Shown: positions 17,363 through 28,141, counted from the first letter of the stretch. The stretch: DNA of 64,000 nucleotides from an uncultured Pelagibacteraceae bacterium (GCA_902607585.1 CACLKP010000001.1:1-64000), one strand, 5' to 3'. Numbers and translations: made by a program. The notes: a model not told the origin generated them from the sequence alone.

Positions 17363-18490
17363 ATGACAAGAAATATTTCAAAGATTTCTCTGAATGGTTC
17401 TGGGTTTGATGTTGAATGGAGCGATGGAGAAAAAAGTAATTTTAATTTCATGTGGCTAAGAGACAATTGTCCAACAGCTCGTGACAAAGATTCAAGACAC
17501 AGAATGTTTAATTTATTAGAAGTTTCGACAAATATTGCTCCTAAACAATTTAAAATTAACACAGAAGGTAAATTAGAAATAGAATGGAATGAAGGAAATC
17601 ATACTAGTTATTATGATCAAAAGTGGCTTAGAGAAAATTGTTACACAATTAATAACAAAAAAAAATATATTTCACCTTACAATTTGTGGGACAATTCACT
17701 CAATTCAAAACTTTCAACCATACAAATAGAACACGATGAAATAATGAACAGCGATAAAGGACTGATAAAATACCTTGAACTACTTCATTATAGTGGAATA
17801 GCAATTGTTAAAAACGCTCCAATAGAAAAGAAGTCTGCTTTCCCAGTCTTAAATAGAATAGGCAGTATAAGGGAAACTTTTTTTAAAACTCCATTTGAGG
17901 TTATTAATATTCCAAAACCTAATAACTCTGCTTATACAGCGCATGCATTAAGAAATCATATGGATTTACCTTGGTTTGAAATGCCTCCGGGCTATCAATT
18001 TTTACATTGCTTAATTAATTCTGCTGAGGGAGGTCAATCTTCTGCTGTAGATGGTTTTGCAGTTGCTGATTATATAAGAAAGAATGAAAAAGAAATTTTT
18101 AAAACTTTAGTGAGTATACCTCTTAAATTTAAAGATAACGATTATACACAAGAATCAATTAGGATTTTTCACGCACCAGCTATTACTTTGACAAAAGATA
18201 ATGATTTTAATGATATTAGATTTAGTGTTGCAACAATGGATACATTAGATTGTCATCCAGATGAAATGGAAAGAGTTTATAAAGCTCATCATAAGTTAGG
18301 CAATTTATTACATGATGAAAAATTTGTAATTAAGTTTAGACTTAACCCGGGAGATATCTTTTCTTTTAATAACAGAAGAGTTTTGCACGGCAGAACAGAA
18401 TTTGATCCAAATTCGGGACATAGACATTTACAAGGATATTATATCGATAGAGATGAAATTATTGGTAGATTAAATTTTCTAAAAAAATAA
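17363..18490 (+). CDS. Gamma-butyrobetaine hydroxylase/TmpA-like 2OG-Fe(II) dioxygenase (DUF971 + TauD)
   Basis: FMWLRDNCPTARDKDSRHR N-terminal domain; NHMDLPWFEMPPGYQFLHC; FNNRRVLHGRTEFD...RHLQGYYIDRDE. Confidence 0.88.
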   Translation: MTRNISKISLNGSGFDVEWSDGEKSNFNFMWLRDNCPTARDKDSRHRMFNLLEVSTNIAPKQFKINTEGKLEIEWNEGNHTSYYDQKWLRENCYTINNKKKYISPYNLWDNSLNSKLSTIQIEHDEIMNSDKGLIKYLELLHYSGIAIVKNAPIEKKSAFPVLNRIGSIRETFFKTPFEVINIPKPNNSAYTAHALRNHMDLPWFEMPPGYQFLHCLINSAEGGQSSAVDGFAVADYIRKNEKEIFKTLVSIPLKFKDNDYTQESIRIFHAPAITLTKDNDFNDIRFSVATMDTLDCHPDEMERVYKAHHKLGNLLHDEKFVIKFRLNPGDIFSFNNRRVLHGRTEFDPNSGHRHLQGYYIDRDEIIGRLNFLKK

Positions 18491-18492
18491 TC

Positions 18493-19140
18493 TTATAAAT
18501 TCTCAAATATTAAATTATTATTTTTACTATATTTTTTAAATTCTGATTTTTTTTTAATTGTGTAATAATATTTTTTAATTTTTAAATCTTGAATATTTTT
18601 ATTTTTTAAAAAAAACTTATCCAAGATTAAACAATCAATTTTTTTATTATTTGATTTTTTAATAATTGTTTTAACACTTGTAGGAGGTGAAAAAGACAAT
18701 CCTACTTTTGTATTACTTTTTATTTTTAACAAATTATAAATATTTTCATGTTTGAAAGAAATAAATACACATTTTAAAAATTTAGATGTTTCTTTCAATA
18801 ATTTTCGTAACAGTTTTTTCGAGAAAGTTGGTTTTATTTCAATAAATAAAGGATACTTATTTTTTGAAGTTTTAAGTAAATCTTTTAAAAGGGGAATTGG
18901 TTTTTTATTTTGAGTACTTATTTTTTTAATTTTAGAATAATCCATATTCTTCACACTTTCTTTTTTTTTAAAAATTCTATTTAAGGTAAAATCATGAAAG
19001 CAAATAAATTCATGATCTTTTGTGGCATGGATATCGGTTTCAATTCCGTATCTTTTTTTAAATGAATACCTAAAAGCAGGAATTGTATTTTCATTAAATT
19101 TTTTTTTTGCCAGACCACGATGAATATAGTGCGTAGTCAT
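18493..19140 (-). CDS. Glycerophosphodiester phosphodiesterase family protein
   Basis: HRGLAKKKFNENTIPAFRYSFKKRYGIETDIHATKDHEFICFHDFTLNR. Confidence 0.88.
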   Translation of the reverse strand: MTTHYIHRGLAKKKFNENTIPAFRYSFKKRYGIETDIHATKDHEFICFHDFTLNRIFKKKESVKNMDYSKIKKISTQNKKPIPLLKDLLKTSKNKYPLFIEIKPTFSKKLLRKLLKETSKFLKCVFISFKHENIYNLLKIKSNTKVGLSFSPPTSVKTIIKKSNNKKIDCLILDKFFLKNKNIQDLKIKKYYYTIKKKSEFKKYSKNNNLIFENL

Positions 19141-19146
19141 ACAAAA

Positions 19147-19953
19147 TTATAAAACAGGTTTAAGAATTTTAAGGATCTTTTTGTGCAATATATAACTTGA
19201 GCTTACTAATATACTTCCGCCTGCTTTCGGGTCTTTGCCTTTCCAGTTTGTTATATGCCCCCCCGCATTTTTGACCAAAGTTATTATTGGGTGAATATCC
19301 CATATTTTATTACGACATTGTAAAACCACATTAAGTTTTCCCTCACATAATTGACAATAGCTCAAAGCATCAGAACATGGATATCTCATGAGTCTTGTCA
19401 ATTTTGAAATTTTCTTTTGTTCTTCTAAGGATAGGTAACCGAAAAAATTCCCTGATATTTTTGAATTATTTAATGATTTTGATTTTACTACTTTAAGTTT
19501 TTTAAATTTATTATTTTCTACTAAATAAGAGTTATTATTTGTGCCTGTAATATAATATTTTTTTAGCATGGGAAAATTAACTAGGCCAAAAGTTGGTTCG
19601 TTTTTATAGTTAACGCTTATTAAATTGCTCCAAGTCGGACTTCCAATAACAAATGATCGTGTTCCGTCGATTGGATCGATGATCCATGAAAATCCACTTT
19701 TTGATTTTTTTACTTTAAATTCCTCACCCACAATTCCATCTTTGGGAAATTTTTTTGCAATTTCTTTTCTTAAAAATATTTCTATAGATTGATCAATATT
19801 TGTAACTGGGTCAAAACCATTGCTTGTTTTAGATTTATTGTGCAGTTTAAATTTGCCTGCTAATTTTTTAAAATATAGTTTGTTAATTTTTTTGGGAAGT
19901 GAATTTAAAAATTTGTAATATTTTAATTGATCTTTTTTACTAATTTTATCCAT
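19147..19953 (-). CDS. Inositol monophosphatase family protein (histidinol-phosphatase-like)
   Basis: GEEF, WIIDPIDGTRSFVIGSPTWSNLI, IWDIHPIITLVKNAGG. Confidence 0.9.
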   Translation of the reverse strand: MDKISKKDQLKYYKFLNSLPKKINKLYFKKLAGKFKLHNKSKTSNGFDPVTNIDQSIEIFLRKEIAKKFPKDGIVGEEFKVKKSKSGFSWIIDPIDGTRSFVIGSPTWSNLISVNYKNEPTFGLVNFPMLKKYYITGTNNNSYLVENNKFKKLKVVKSKSLNNSKISGNFFGYLSLEEQKKISKLTRLMRYPCSDALSYCQLCEGKLNVVLQCRNKIWDIHPIITLVKNAGGHITNWKGKDPKAGGSILVSSSYILHKKILKILKPVL

Positions 19954-19960
19954 TAATAAA

Positions 19961-21391
19961 TTATTTCCAACCTGTTATAGCTTTTACTTCTAAAAATTCA
20001 TTTAGACCCCAGATTCCACCTTCACGACCATTTCCAGATTGTTTGTATCCTCCAAAAGGCGCCCCAACATCTGCTCCTTGACCATTAATAAAAATTGTTC
20101 CTGCTCTCAATTTTCTGGCAACTCTTTTAGCTTTTTCTTTATCTTCAGTTTGTAGGTAATTTCCAAGTCCATATGAAGTGTCATTTGCTATTGCAATAGC
20201 TTCTTCCTCAGTTTCAAATGGAATAATAGAAAGCACAGGTCCAAATATTTCTTCTCTTGCAATTCTCATATCATTATTTACATCAGTGAAGATTGTTGGT
20301 TTTACAAAATAACCTTTATTAAGACCATTAGGTAAATCAGGTCCACCTGTAGCTAATGTTGCACCTTCTTTTATTCCAACATTTATAAGATTTATTACTT
20401 TGTCATACTGAACTTTTGAAACTAGTGGTCCAATGTGATCACCTTTTTTTGATGCTACATCTACTTTAATTTTATTTGCTTCATCTACAGCTTCTTTAAC
20501 AGCTCTTTCATAAATTGGTTTTTGAACTAACATTCTTGTTGGCGCATCACAAGATTGTCCTGAATTGCTCATTACATGTCTTACACCGTCTCTTACTGCA
20601 TTTGGATAAGAGTCTGCAAAAACTATGTTTCCACCTTTTCCACCTAATTCAAGGGTAACTTTTTTTATTGTGTCAGCTGCATTTTTTTGAATTAATTTTC
20701 CAGCTCTTGTTGAGCCTGTAAACGAAACCATATCTATATCAGAATGACCAGAGATATGATTTCCAACAACCTCTCCATTACCATTGACTAAGTTAAAAAC
20801 ACCAGGAGGAAAACCAGCTTCATCAATCATTTCTGCAAACAAAATGCCAGATATTGGAGCTATCTCAGAGGGTTTTAATATCATCGTGCAGCCAGCAGCT
20901 AATGCAGGAATAACTTTTAATACAATTTGGTTCATTGGGAAGTTCCAAGGTGTTATTAACCCACATACTCCAATAGGCTCATATCTAATGTGATTATTAG
21001 ACTTAGGATCAAATTGATGTTCAAAATTAAAATCTTTTAAAATTTTTATTGTGTTTTTCGAAATATCAGCACCCATTTTTGTGTGAATTTCTGAAGCATA
21101 ATCCAACGGAGCTCCCATTTCAGTTGATTGTGCTTTGACCATCTCATCCCATCTTCTATTATAAATTTGATCAAATTTTTCCAACAAGCTTAATCTTTTT
21201 TCTTTACTAGTTTCTCTCCAAGTTTCGAATGCATTTTTAGCAGCACTGATAGCTTTGTCAGCGTCTTCTATTGATCCAAGAGATATAATTGCAAAAGGTT
21301 CCTCAGCTGATGGATCAATAACTTCAAAGTTATTTGGTTTAGAAGGGGATACCCATTTACCATTTATATAAAAATTTTTTTTCTCAATCAT
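19961..21391 (-). CDS. NAD(P)-dependent aldehyde dehydrogenase
   Basis: ITPWNFPMNQI, VTLELGGKGGNIVF, SGQSCDAPTRMLV, EEIFGPVLSI. Confidence 0.95.
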   Translation of the reverse strand: MIEKKNFYINGKWVSPSKPNNFEVIDPSAEEPFAIISLGSIEDADKAISAAKNAFETWRETSKEKRLSLLEKFDQIYNRRWDEMVKAQSTEMGAPLDYASEIHTKMGADISKNTIKILKDFNFEHQFDPKSNNHIRYEPIGVCGLITPWNFPMNQIVLKVIPALAAGCTMILKPSEIAPISGILFAEMIDEAGFPPGVFNLVNGNGEVVGNHISGHSDIDMVSFTGSTRAGKLIQKNAADTIKKVTLELGGKGGNIVFADSYPNAVRDGVRHVMSNSGQSCDAPTRMLVQKPIYERAVKEAVDEANKIKVDVASKKGDHIGPLVSKVQYDKVINLINVGIKEGATLATGGPDLPNGLNKGYFVKPTIFTDVNNDMRIAREEIFGPVLSIIPFETEEEAIAIANDTSYGLGNYLQTEDKEKAKRVARKLRAGTIFINGQGADVGAPFGGYKQSGNGREGGIWGLNEFLEVKAITGWK

Positions 21392-21414
21392 AAAAAATTA
21401 TTGTAGCACAATAA

Positions 21415-22356
21415 TTATATTTCATAACCTTTTTCTTCAGGTTCGTTATCAATTAATTCACTAGGAAAACCTTTTGCCCTTAAATTAATATTACATGCAT
21501 CTTCTAATCTTTTTACAATCATTGATGACCATGATCGAGAGCCGTATTTTTTTTGTCCTTCTTTAAATATGTTAAAAATGATTGGAGACACCTCAAGAGG
21601 AATATGATGCTTTTTGGAAATAGCATTGAAAATTCCTATGTCTTTAACAACCAAATCCATTGTAAAACTAATATTGTAGGAGCCGTTCAAAATTACCTGA
21701 CTTTCTGTTTCGTGAACAAAAGAATTTCCCGACGAAATTTTTATTGCTTCATAAGTAGTTTTAAGATCCATGCCTGATTTTTTTGCAACCGTTAATGCTT
21801 CACCTATTGAAACTAAGTTAACTGAAGCTAGATAGTTAGTAATAACTTTTAAAACCGAAGCTGAGCCTAATTTTCCGGTATGAAGAATTTTTTTTCCCAT
21901 AACAGTTAATACTGGTAATATTTTTTCAAAAACTTTATGTTCACCTCCAACAAAAATAGAAACATTTCCTGTAGCTGCGCGGTGACATCCTCCGCTAACA
22001 GGACCATCGAGGGGTGTCGCTCCTTTATTTTTGACTAATTGACCTAATCTTTTTACTTCAGATTCATCAGTGGTGCTCATTTCTAGCCAAATTTTACTTT
22101 TTGAAAGTCCATTAATAACACCGTCTTGAGACTCCATGACCTCAGAACAAACCGATGGAGAAGGAAGACATGTTATTATTAAATCAACTTTTTGAGCTAA
22201 TTCTTTCGGTGAATTGCTAGCAGACGCTCCTTTTGTAACAAAATCTTTTGTTATAGAAGAATCCAAATCGATAACGGATAAATCATACTTGTTACGTAAC
22301 AAACTACCAGCTAATTTTCCTCCAACATTGCCTAAACCTATAAAACCAACCTTCAT
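21415..22356 (-). CDS. Beta-hydroxyacid dehydrogenase (3-hydroxyisobutyrate dehydrogenase family)
   Basis: MKVGFIGLGNVGGKLAGSL; DGPVSGGCHRAATGNVSIFVGG. Confidence 0.9.
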   Translation of the reverse strand: MKVGFIGLGNVGGKLAGSLLRNKYDLSVIDLDSSITKDFVTKGASASNSPKELAQKVDLIITCLPSPSVCSEVMESQDGVINGLSKSKIWLEMSTTDESEVKRLGQLVKNKGATPLDGPVSGGCHRAATGNVSIFVGGEHKVFEKILPVLTVMGKKILHTGKLGSASVLKVITNYLASVNLVSIGEALTVAKKSGMDLKTTYEAIKISSGNSFVHETESQVILNGSYNISFTMDLVVKDIGIFNAISKKHHIPLEVSPIIFNIFKEGQKKYGSRSWSSMIVKRLEDACNINLRAKGFPSELIDNEPEEKGYEI

Positions 22357-22368
22357 TTTTACCTCCGA

Positions 22369-23514
22369 TCATTTTTTCTTTAACATTGTAGAAATTGTCG
22401 ATAAGAGTCCATCTTTATCAACATAACATCCTTGTAACCAACGTGTTCCAACTCCCGAATAAGCTGTTCGCGCATGAAGAACTCTAGTATTATCAGTTAT
22501 AAAACATTCTCCTGGATTCAATTTAAAATTAACTGCTAATGTGGGATCATTGATAATATCTGAAAATGCACGATAAGCTTTATAGTAATTCTCCATATTT
22601 TCATAGGGAACGTCAGTGATAGGTGCTGCAGAACGATTATTAAAACGAATTGCTATTAATTCGCCATCGGGCGACAGTTCAATCATTGGTCGACGAGATT
22701 GTAGATGAGCTCCTTTATCTCCATTATATTCAAAACGCGCGCAGTATTTAGATAACAAGTTAAAATAATCAGAATTTTTATCTTTAAGATGTATGGCTGC
22801 ATTAAAACCATCTACGAGAGTTGAATCTCCTCCTGAAACAGAGTTTTCCAAACAATAAAGAATTTGTATGGTTGGAACTGGATCTCGGTAAGGATTATCT
22901 GTATGTGCCTGCAAACCAAGATTTGTGTAAGCTAAATTAATCGCATTTATTTCTGATCTAACTTCAAACCATTTACCATAATTGGTTTCACGAATGTAAC
23001 CGAATAAATCAGCTATTTGAATAAGCGCTCCAGATTCTGTTTTGCCTCCAGTCATTTTCGCACAGCCATAACGATAGAGTGATTTTAGCCATTGAAGAAG
23101 CAAAGTTTTATCAGATCTGGCAGTTTTATAATCAACACTTGGAATATGCTTGGACAAATCCTTTCCCCAGATTTTCAAATCAGAAGAGATCCAACCTTTT
23201 TTATTATGTTGTTTTGTATCATAACTGTTAACTTCCAACCAGTTTGCGGAAAATGAAACATTTTTTTTTTCAGGTAAAAAAGTTAAGAATATATTTTTTC
23301 CATTAGCGTCAAGACTCGCAGTTTCAATGTAATTGTCAATTGGTATGTCCGAAAGAGTAATTAAACGTTGTTTATTATTAACGTCTCGCGTTTTTGCATC
23401 CAAAGCATTATCGCGTAACCACGTAGAATGATAACGTACACTACTTCCATCTTTGCGCTGTAGAATTATGGACTTTCCAGAATCAATTACTTTAATTGAT
23501 TTAAATGAATGCAT
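22369..23514 (-). CDS. Gamma-butyrobetaine hydroxylase/TmpA-like 2OG-Fe(II) dioxygenase, second copy
   Basis: YHSTWLRDNALDAKTRD; LQAHTDNPYRDPVPTIQILYCL; ITDNTRVLHARTAYSGVGTRWLQGCYVD. Confidence 0.88.
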   Translation of the reverse strand: MHSFKSIKVIDSGKSIILQRKDGSSVRYHSTWLRDNALDAKTRDVNNKQRLITLSDIPIDNYIETASLDANGKNIFLTFLPEKKNVSFSANWLEVNSYDTKQHNKKGWISSDLKIWGKDLSKHIPSVDYKTARSDKTLLLQWLKSLYRYGCAKMTGGKTESGALIQIADLFGYIRETNYGKWFEVRSEINAINLAYTNLGLQAHTDNPYRDPVPTIQILYCLENSVSGGDSTLVDGFNAAIHLKDKNSDYFNLLSKYCARFEYNGDKGAHLQSRRPMIELSPDGELIAIRFNNRSAAPITDVPYENMENYYKAYRAFSDIINDPTLAVNFKLNPGECFITDNTRVLHARTAYSGVGTRWLQGCYVDKDGLLSTISTMLKKK

Positions 23515-23524
23515 TTCTTCTTCA

Positions 23525-24382
23525 TTATTTTTTTTTTGGTTTACTAAATAATATCATGCCAACTCCAAAAACTATAATTGTTCCTCCTAAAAACACTTGT
23601 TTAGCGGGTTCTTCTCCAAGTAAAAAAATTGCTGTTAACAATCCTGTTACTGGAAGTAATAACAAAACAGGCATAATTTTATTAACTGGATGCTTCCTTA
23701 AAACATAATACCAAGCACCATAAGCAATTGGTTGCATAATAAATCCAAGATAGATTACAGTTATCCAGCTATAAAAGTTTGCAGATAAAATATATTGAAT
23801 TGGGTTTCCATTAACAATAGTTGATATAAGTATTAGTAGTGGGCCTGAAAATACGCATAACCAAGTCATTAATGCAAATGCACCAATTTTTTTACTGAGA
23901 GGTTTTGCCATAACTGCTCCAAGTGACCATGTAAATGCACCAGATAAAGTTAGTAGTACACCGAAGTACTTACCTTCCAGATTGGGGGCACCTGTTAAAA
24001 TAAATACCCCGATAAAAGCAATTGCTAAACCAATTAAATTTTTTATTTTTGGAATTTCTTTTAATAAGAAAAAAGCAATCAATATTCCAAAAGGAACTTC
24101 TAATTGAACAAGAAGAACAGCTGAAGATGCGTCAATAATATTTAAACCATTATAGGTTAAGCCATATTGTAAAGTGCTACCAATAAATGAAACCTTAAAC
24201 AAATCTCGAAATAATCCTTTAGGCATAGGAAACCACCACACAAGAATTAAGGCTGGTATAGTAAAACGCAAACCCATCAGTAAATAAGGTGGGAAATGTT
24301 GCATTGCTGGTTTAGCAACTACAAAACCAAAACCCAAAAGAATGGGTACTGATATGGCTATTAAAATATCGCGAAAACTCAA
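23525..24382 (-). CDS. EamA/DMT family permease
   Basis: 10-TM EamA pattern; VLLVQLEVPFGILIAFFLLKE. Confidence 0.87.
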   Translation of the reverse strand: MSFRDILIAISVPILLGFGFVVAKPAMQHFPPYLLMGLRFTIPALILVWWFPMPKGLFRDLFKVSFIGSTLQYGLTYNGLNIIDASSAVLLVQLEVPFGILIAFFLLKEIPKIKNLIGLAIAFIGVFILTGAPNLEGKYFGVLLTLSGAFTWSLGAVMAKPLSKKIGAFALMTWLCVFSGPLLILISTIVNGNPIQYILSANFYSWITVIYLGFIMQPIAYGAWYYVLRKHPVNKIMPVLLLLPVTGLLTAIFLLGEEPAKQVFLGGTIIVFGVGMILFSKPKKK

Positions 24383-24395
24383 ATCTTGTTCTCGC

Positions 24396-25586
24396 TTACT
24401 TTATAGGAATTCGTTTTTTAGGATCATAGAAAGGCAGAGGTACAACTTTAGCCTTTAAATTTGCATAGGGAGATCTAATTACAAATTCTGTATCATTTTT
24501 TGCATAATCAATGGGTATAAAAGCATATCCAATATTTTTCTTTAATCTTGGTGAAAAACACTTTGATGTAACATAACCAATTTCTTTTTTATCATCGAAT
24601 ACAGGCCAATGATCAGGAACAAAGTATCCGGGTGTATATTGTGGTGGAACAACTTTGCTTATAGGGTCTCCAAGAATTTCTATACCAACTAATTTTCTTT
24701 TAATTCCTTCTTTTTTAATTTTTTTAAGCGCTTCTTTGCCTACAAAATCAGCTTCCATTTCAAGATCGACTAATCTATCCATTCCAATTTCAAAAGGGTT
24801 ATCTGTAACTCTCATATCCTGAAAATATGAAAAGATTCCAGCTTCTACTCTTCTAATTTGTGAAGGGCCAGTTGGAGCTATCTTGTGTTGCTTGCCAGCA
24901 GCCATGATTTTTTCATATAAATCCGCGCCTCGTTTTCCATCTCTAAGATAAACTTCATAACCAATCTCACCGCTCCATCCTGTTCTTGAAACAACCACTG
25001 GTATTCCGTTTAAATCAGTCTGCTTACACCAATAATATTTTAAATCATTGATCCAAGATCCGAATAAATCATTCATTAATGCTCTTGATTTTGGTCCTTG
25101 CACTTGTAGTGGTGAAACATCTGGTTCCTTTAATTCAATATCATATTTATCTTTACCAGCAACACCCATTGCCCAAAGTAAAAGATCACTATCCGAAATT
25201 GAATACCACCAATGGTCTTCGGCTAATCTCAATAATATAGGATCACTAAGAATACCACCTTCATAATTAGTATTTAAAACATATTTACATTGGTTTATTT
25301 CACAACTTGATAAGTTTCTTGGTGTCAATAGCTGTGTAAACTTTGATGCATCTGGTCCTGTTATCTCCACTTGACGTTCAACAGAAACATCCCAAAGAGT
25401 AACATCATTAACCAGACTCCAAAAATCTTCTTCTGGGGTGTTATAATAAACCGGAAAATACATGTGATTGTATGTTGTATATTCTTTACAACCCCACGCT
25501 AAGGTGGATTCAAAAAATGGTGACTTTCTAATTCTTGTACCAAACCCCAGATGAGGTTTCGGCGGCGTGTTCGTTCTTGTTGCCAT
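24396..25586 (-). CDS. GcvT-family tetrahydrofolate-dependent aminomethyltransferase (DmdA-like)
   Basis: EYTTYNHMYFPVYY...DVTLWDVSVERQVEITGPDA...NDPILLRL-type GcvT/DmdA sequence; GWSGEIGYEVYLRD. Confidence 0.75.
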   Translation of the reverse strand: MATRTNTPPKPHLGFGTRIRKSPFFESTLAWGCKEYTTYNHMYFPVYYNTPEEDFWSLVNDVTLWDVSVERQVEITGPDASKFTQLLTPRNLSSCEINQCKYVLNTNYEGGILSDPILLRLAEDHWWYSISDSDLLLWAMGVAGKDKYDIELKEPDVSPLQVQGPKSRALMNDLFGSWINDLKYYWCKQTDLNGIPVVVSRTGWSGEIGYEVYLRDGKRGADLYEKIMAAGKQHKIAPTGPSQIRRVEAGIFSYFQDMRVTDNPFEIGMDRLVDLEMEADFVGKEALKKIKKEGIKRKLVGIEILGDPISKVVPPQYTPGYFVPDHWPVFDDKKEIGYVTSKCFSPRLKKNIGYAFIPIDYAKNDTEFVIRSPYANLKAKVVPLPFYDPKKRIPIK

Positions 25587-25647
25587 GAATCTCCCTTTGA
25601 AATTTGGAATATGCTTTATTTCATTTTAGTTGTCTAGATAAAATCGT

Positions 25648-28080
25648 TTAGGCTCTTAATTTTTGATTGTTTGGATCGTAGACAACTTTATCGAGTATTT
25701 TTGTTTTTCTTCTTTGACCTTGAATTTCTATTTCTAAACTTCCACTATTTGCTAAATCTGATTTTACGTAAGCAAATGCTAGACTTTTTTTGGTTCTAAA
25801 ACCATATCCTCCTGAAGTTACCACTCCTACTACTTTATTATTATGATAAACAGGTTCATTCCCCCTTGCGTCAGCATTATCAACATCCACCTCTAGATAA
25901 ACTATTTTTATATCAACTCCTGATTGAATTTTTTTCTGCAAGGCTTTAGCTCCAAAAAAGTTATTTTTTTTCTTTAAATTAAAAAATCGATCCATACCAG
26001 CTTCCACAAGACTAATCTCTCCGGTTAATTCAGCTCCCCACCCTCTATATGCCTTTTCCATTCTCAAGGAATTCACTGCGTAAGTTCCAAAATTAATTAT
26101 ATTTTCTTTTTTACCAACCTCGAAGATTGAATCATATAATAACTCCATTTGACACATAGGGTGATGAAGTTCCCAACCTAATTCTCCAACATAATTTACT
26201 CTAAGTGCTCTTACAGGAATTTTGTTAATTAAAATTTCTTTACCCTTAAGCCAAGGAAAATCATTATTATTTAAATTTTGAGAAGTCAATTGAGACAACA
26301 CCTTTCTCGATTTTGGTCCTGCTAAAACCAGAACCCCATAATCTTTAGTAACGTTTTTTATATTCACTTTTTCTTCTTTACTAAGATGTCTGTTAAACCA
26401 GTCAAAATCTCTAATTTCAGAAGCTGTTGATGAAAGAACGTAAAAAATATTGTTTGGAAAACGAGTTATAGTTAATTCGCTCTGGATACGGCCCTTTGAA
26501 TTAAGCATGTGTGTCAAAATAATACTTCCATCTTTCTTGGGTATCCGGTTTGCACACAATCTTTCTAAAAATGTTTCACTATCTTTCCCAGAAATTTCAT
26601 ATTTTGCAAAAGTGCTTAGGTCTAAAACGCCGACACTATTCTGAACATTTTCACATTCTTTTTGAACATAAGTAAAAGCATTTGTTCTTTTAAAACTATA
26701 TTCTTCTTTCATTCCCTTTTTTGCAAACCAGCATGGTTTTTCCCAGCCATAAGAATCTAAATACATAGCTCCTGATTCTTTTAATTTATTATAAATAGGT
26801 GTTTTTTTCATAGGTCTACCAGTTTCTATACTTTCATTTGGCAGGGGAGTGAAATACATTCTTCTGTATTGATCTGAAGATTTTTTAATTACGTAATCTT
26901 TATTTGCCCAACTCATATATCTTCTAGGTTCAAATTCCAGCATATTGATATCTGCATCACCATAAGTCATCCATTGAGCCATATATTTTCCGGCTCCTCC
27001 TCCTTGAGCAATACCAATGCTAGCACCACAAAACATCCAAAAATTTTTTAATCCTGGTGCTGGTCCAGCAAGAAAATTATCATCTGGTGTATGAGTAATG
27101 GGACCGCAAATAATTTTTTTAATTCCAACATCTTTAAATTGGGGTATTCTATCCATTCCAATATTTAAATGTTCTTCAATCCTATCAAGTTCCGGTTCCA
27201 GCAATTCCATATCAAATTTCCAATCCATTCCATTTAATGCCCAGCACTTTGTGTTTTTTTCATAAGGACCAATTAGCAAACCTTTTCCTTCCTGCCTTAA
27301 ATAAGCTGAAGCCATTGGATCTCTTACAACTGGTAACTCTTTTTCTAATTTTTTAATTGCTGGATGTTCATCGGTAACTAAATAGTGATGAATCATATTA
27401 ATGGATGGTATATTCTTTAATCCAACCATTTGCCCAACTTCAGGTCCATAACTTCCGGCTGCATTAACTACATGCTCACAAATAATATCTCCTTTTTCGC
27501 TTATTAATTTCCATTCTCCTGACGGGAGCAATTTAATATCAGTGACTCTATTTTTCCTATATATTTTAGCACCATGATTTCTAGCTCCTTTAGCCATGGC
27601 GTTCGTTGTGCTTGTTGGATCGGTATGTCCATCTTCTAGTGTATGAAATGCACCGATAATTCCATCTAATTTTATAAAGGGATGTACTTTTTTAATTTCA
27701 TGAGTTGATATGATCTCTGCTGGTGCTCCCACGTTGTCTAAAATTCCTTTTACATATTTAAACCAATCTAAATCTTCTTTTTTGTAAGCCAGCCTTAAAC
27801 TTCCACAATCATGAAATCCAGTGGATTGTTCCGTTTCTTTTTCGAGTTTTTTATAAAGATTTGTAGATTCTAAATGAATTTTAGCTAGATTATAACTTCC
27901 CATCATTTGTGGACATTGACCAGCAGCATGCCAGGTTGATCCTGATGTCAGCTCACCTTTTTCTAATAAAACCAAATCTTTCCATCCTTCTTTGGCTAAA
28001 TGATAAAGTAAACTTACTCCCATAATTCCGCCGCCAATAATACCTACTTTTGCATGTGAAACTATTTTATCTTCTGGCAT
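25648..28080 (-). CDS. Dimethylglycine/sarcosine dehydrogenase family FAD protein with C-terminal GcvT domain
   Basis: VGIIGGGIMGVSLLYHLAKEGWKDLVLLEKGELTSGSTWHAAGQ; C-term GcvT signature. Start set to MPEDKIVSH. Confidence 0.9.
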   Translation of the reverse strand: MPEDKIVSHAKVGIIGGGIMGVSLLYHLAKEGWKDLVLLEKGELTSGSTWHAAGQCPQMMGSYNLAKIHLESTNLYKKLEKETEQSTGFHDCGSLRLAYKKEDLDWFKYVKGILDNVGAPAEIISTHEIKKVHPFIKLDGIIGAFHTLEDGHTDPTSTTNAMAKGARNHGAKIYRKNRVTDIKLLPSGEWKLISEKGDIICEHVVNAAGSYGPEVGQMVGLKNIPSINMIHHYLVTDEHPAIKKLEKELPVVRDPMASAYLRQEGKGLLIGPYEKNTKCWALNGMDWKFDMELLEPELDRIEEHLNIGMDRIPQFKDVGIKKIICGPITHTPDDNFLAGPAPGLKNFWMFCGASIGIAQGGGAGKYMAQWMTYGDADINMLEFEPRRYMSWANKDYVIKKSSDQYRRMYFTPLPNESIETGRPMKKTPIYNKLKESGAMYLDSYGWEKPCWFAKKGMKEEYSFKRTNAFTYVQKECENVQNSVGVLDLSTFAKYEISGKDSETFLERLCANRIPKKDGSIILTHMLNSKGRIQSELTITRFPNNIFYVLSSTASEIRDFDWFNRHLSKEEKVNIKNVTKDYGVLVLAGPKSRKVLSQLTSQNLNNNDFPWLKGKEILINKIPVRALRVNYVGELGWELHHPMCQMELLYDSIFEVGKKENIINFGTYAVNSLRMEKAYRGWGAELTGEISLVEAGMDRFFNLKKKNNFFGAKALQKKIQSGVDIKIVYLEVDVDNADARGNEPVYHNNKVVGVVTSGGYGFRTKKSLAFAYVKSDLANSGSLEIEIQGQRRKTKILDKVVYDPNNQKLRA

Positions 28081-28141
28081 GTTTTTTCTCTCAACATTTA
28101 TTATATAATATGAACCATAACCTACAAGGTGATAAGCTATA

